From the NCBI GenBank assembly GCA_026874595.1, contig CM049307.1, positions 49,325,678 through 49,389,677 of the forward strand: a DNA stretch of 64,000 bases, written 5' to 3'. A program made the position numbers and the translations under genes. Positions 62,533 through 64,000 of this stretch are shown piece after piece. How positions within the stretch are numbered: the stretch's first letter is position 1; each line of letters begins with the position of its first letter. Origin of the DNA: Sipunculus nudus. Lineage: Eukaryota; Annelida; Sipuncula; Golfingiida; Sipunculidae. The notes under the pieces were generated by a model. The model was not told where the DNA came from. It saw nothing but the letters and a program-made list of their open reading frames with translations, and did no database searches.

Positions 62533-63945
62533 GGGCTGATACAGTTTGTATCCGTATAATATATGTTTGTAAGAAGTGGTCTCTTCATTTTAGTATATAT
62601 AAATACATAAGCCATCATAAACAGAACGTGCTTATAGTAAAATAATTTGGAAAATTTCAGATATTATGTGATTCAATTATGTTACATTAACCTATAGTTT
62701 TTCAACTTATTATCTCAACACCAAAAGCAAGTAATAACTCAAATTCAAAACAACATCTAAGCCTCCATATCGTCGTATGAATGCTGGATATCGCCAATGC
62801 AGTTTCTCGTGTAAATGGAGGAGAAAACTACTGGCTGACACAGCCGGAAGCCCACTTGTGCAGGCAAGCGTGATTCAGCCAGATGGTCATTAGCACTGTC
62901 TTATCTGACCATCCCCATTATATAAGCTTATATATACACTTTAGAACTATATTTCTTAATGTGATCATTGAACATAAATGAGGCTGCAAGTAACTGCTGG
63001 TATAATGCACGGAAGATTCGATGAAACCTGAAAAAAATGACGTTTATGAAAGACCACGGGAAGCTTTCTCCCTAATTATGAGGCGAGTCCGTTGATATAA
63101 GAAAAAGTTCTAATGCAATTGGTCATTTCTGGGCGTTTTCACGTTTATGCAACAAGTTTCATTTAAACTGAACCAATTTGAAAACAAGACCATATTAAAT
63201 GTCAGGATAATTTGTAATGAAAAGCGTTATGGTCAGTGCACACGCAGCTTAGTGTATTGAATGAATGCGCTGGGCAGGCTGTCCGCCAGGGGCGCTAGTG
63301 TTTTGCATGCAATTTTTCATGCAGACAGTCATATTCTACCTCCACACAAGAGAGTATCGGAATAAGCGATATCCCGTATAAAATTCAAATGGACATGCGG
63401 GAGGGGGGGCATTTATTGGGTTGTCTTTGGCAAACCTAGATGACGCCTTTGAGCAGCGATTGCGCCGGGGAAAACCGAAAGCGCCCCCTAGTAGGGTAGC
63501 GTAGAACTAAATAACCAAACACATTACTTGGGGGGAGGGGGGATTCTTTCGTAGTTTTAACATACCGTTGATTTTGTGATATAGAGCATTCTGCGGATAA
63601 TCTGGATATTATAAGAAAATGAAATGTACATTCAAAATGCTTTAAATAATATTCTTAAACATGTATATATAATCGAATTCCCCTGTCTGTTGATATCATC
63701 AGCTTATACGGGAAGACGAATACAGTCAAATAAAATAAATAGAAAATCACGATTTGTTTCAAATGTAGTAGGCGTATCAGATCACCAATTCTTTTCGGTG
63801 ATGTTTAATTGTCCTTTCTCATGCGAATATGCATCTTTATCGCCAACATTGTTCATGCCAGTTAGATGTGGATGCCATTTTTACCATGAACAGAGATAAA
63901 TATATTCTTCCATCTTTTATTATACCCGTGTTTATATGTTCCCAG

Positions 63946-64000
63946 CCACGTCAAAAGCAACACGATCTTGCGAGCGTCACCGGCGGCACGTATGGCTTCT
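63946..64000 (+). CDS. Possible further exon cut by the window edge
   Basis: A good acceptor context (TTATATGTTCCCAG|CC) is followed by GC-richer sequence open in all three frames to the edge. In the phase that exon 10 would impose (one base supplied), it reads P-TSKATRSCERHRRHVWL; in phase 0 (as after exon 3) PRQKQHDLASVTGGTYGF. Neither is a recognisable LIM sequence. It may be the next exon of a longer isoform, or chance. Confidence 0.25.

Larger units (their letters stand above)
60136..63945. other. Downstream DNA, no gene recognised
   Basis: AT-rich, with the repeats listed separately, a G16 run near 61999-62013 and G-runs near 63400 and 63531. No coding region is supported. If LIM exons exist downstream, this is intron rather than intergenic DNA. 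Confidence 0.5.

Noticed and set aside
1-64000. Search for retroviral or LTR/LINE polymerase frames
   Set aside because: No reverse transcriptase, integrase or capsid-like motif (e.g. YxDD context) was seen in any of the open frames; all recognised elements are non-coding apart from the HARBI1-like fragment.

Overview
The window looks like nuclear DNA of a marine mollusc, most likely a bivalve. It is AT-rich, has long introns with good GT-AG sites, and is packed with dispersed repeats built from GGTCAAAGGTCAAGGTCA-type tandem units and a GGTGGCGCCACC palindrome, which I associate with molluscan genomes. The exact species cannot be read from the sequence.

One protein gene on the + strand spans almost the whole window: an ALP/Enigma-type (Zasp/PDLIM) PDZ protein, expected to be a Z-disc/actin-cytoskeleton scaffold. 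Ten coding exons (5934-6032, 30711-30859, 41336-42596, 44504-44784, 45397-45636, 47795-47898, 49655-49810, 52592-52708, 54668-54805, 59315-59427) join with matching phases into 885 codons plus a stop. In order they encode a PDZ domain with the PWGFRL loop (exons 1-2), a Tyr/Pro/Ser-rich linker with a four-copy 9-residue repeat and a 12-proline run (exon 3), a linker (exon 4), a ZM motif (exon 5), a DUF4749-like segment (exon 6), three homologous modules around IPS[KR]SF[RK]xLQ (exons 8-10), and a basic/acidic tail with the stop (exon 11). No LIM domain is present; LIM exons, if any, lie beyond 64000. An extra exon at 48848-49020 could end a shorter isoform. The promoter candidate at about 5720-5749 holds a perfect MEF2 site that doubles as a TATA element, with an initiator-like TCAGTT downstream.

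Layout: 1-5700 is upstream DNA without recognised genes. 6033-30710 is a 24.7-kb first intron holding helentron-like elements, a PIF/Harbinger relic (10658-11829), hAT-like elements, tandem duplications and microsatellites. 30860-41335 is the second intron, with a large helentron-like element (32326-34943) nested inside a TA-flanked MITE (32255-35181). 42597-59314 holds the closely spaced 3' exons, with more MITEs, SINE fragments and another full helentron-like element (49880-51561). 59428-60135 is the 3' UTR with AATAAA at 60116. 60136-64000 is repeats and unassigned DNA, with a possible further exon starting at 63946.

The most interesting points are the three tandemly duplicated, phase-symmetric cassette exons; the ZM motif isolated on its own frame-neutral cassette; and two families of non-autonomous helentron-like elements with different ends that share a ~144-bp tandem unit carrying perfect nuclear-receptor direct repeats.
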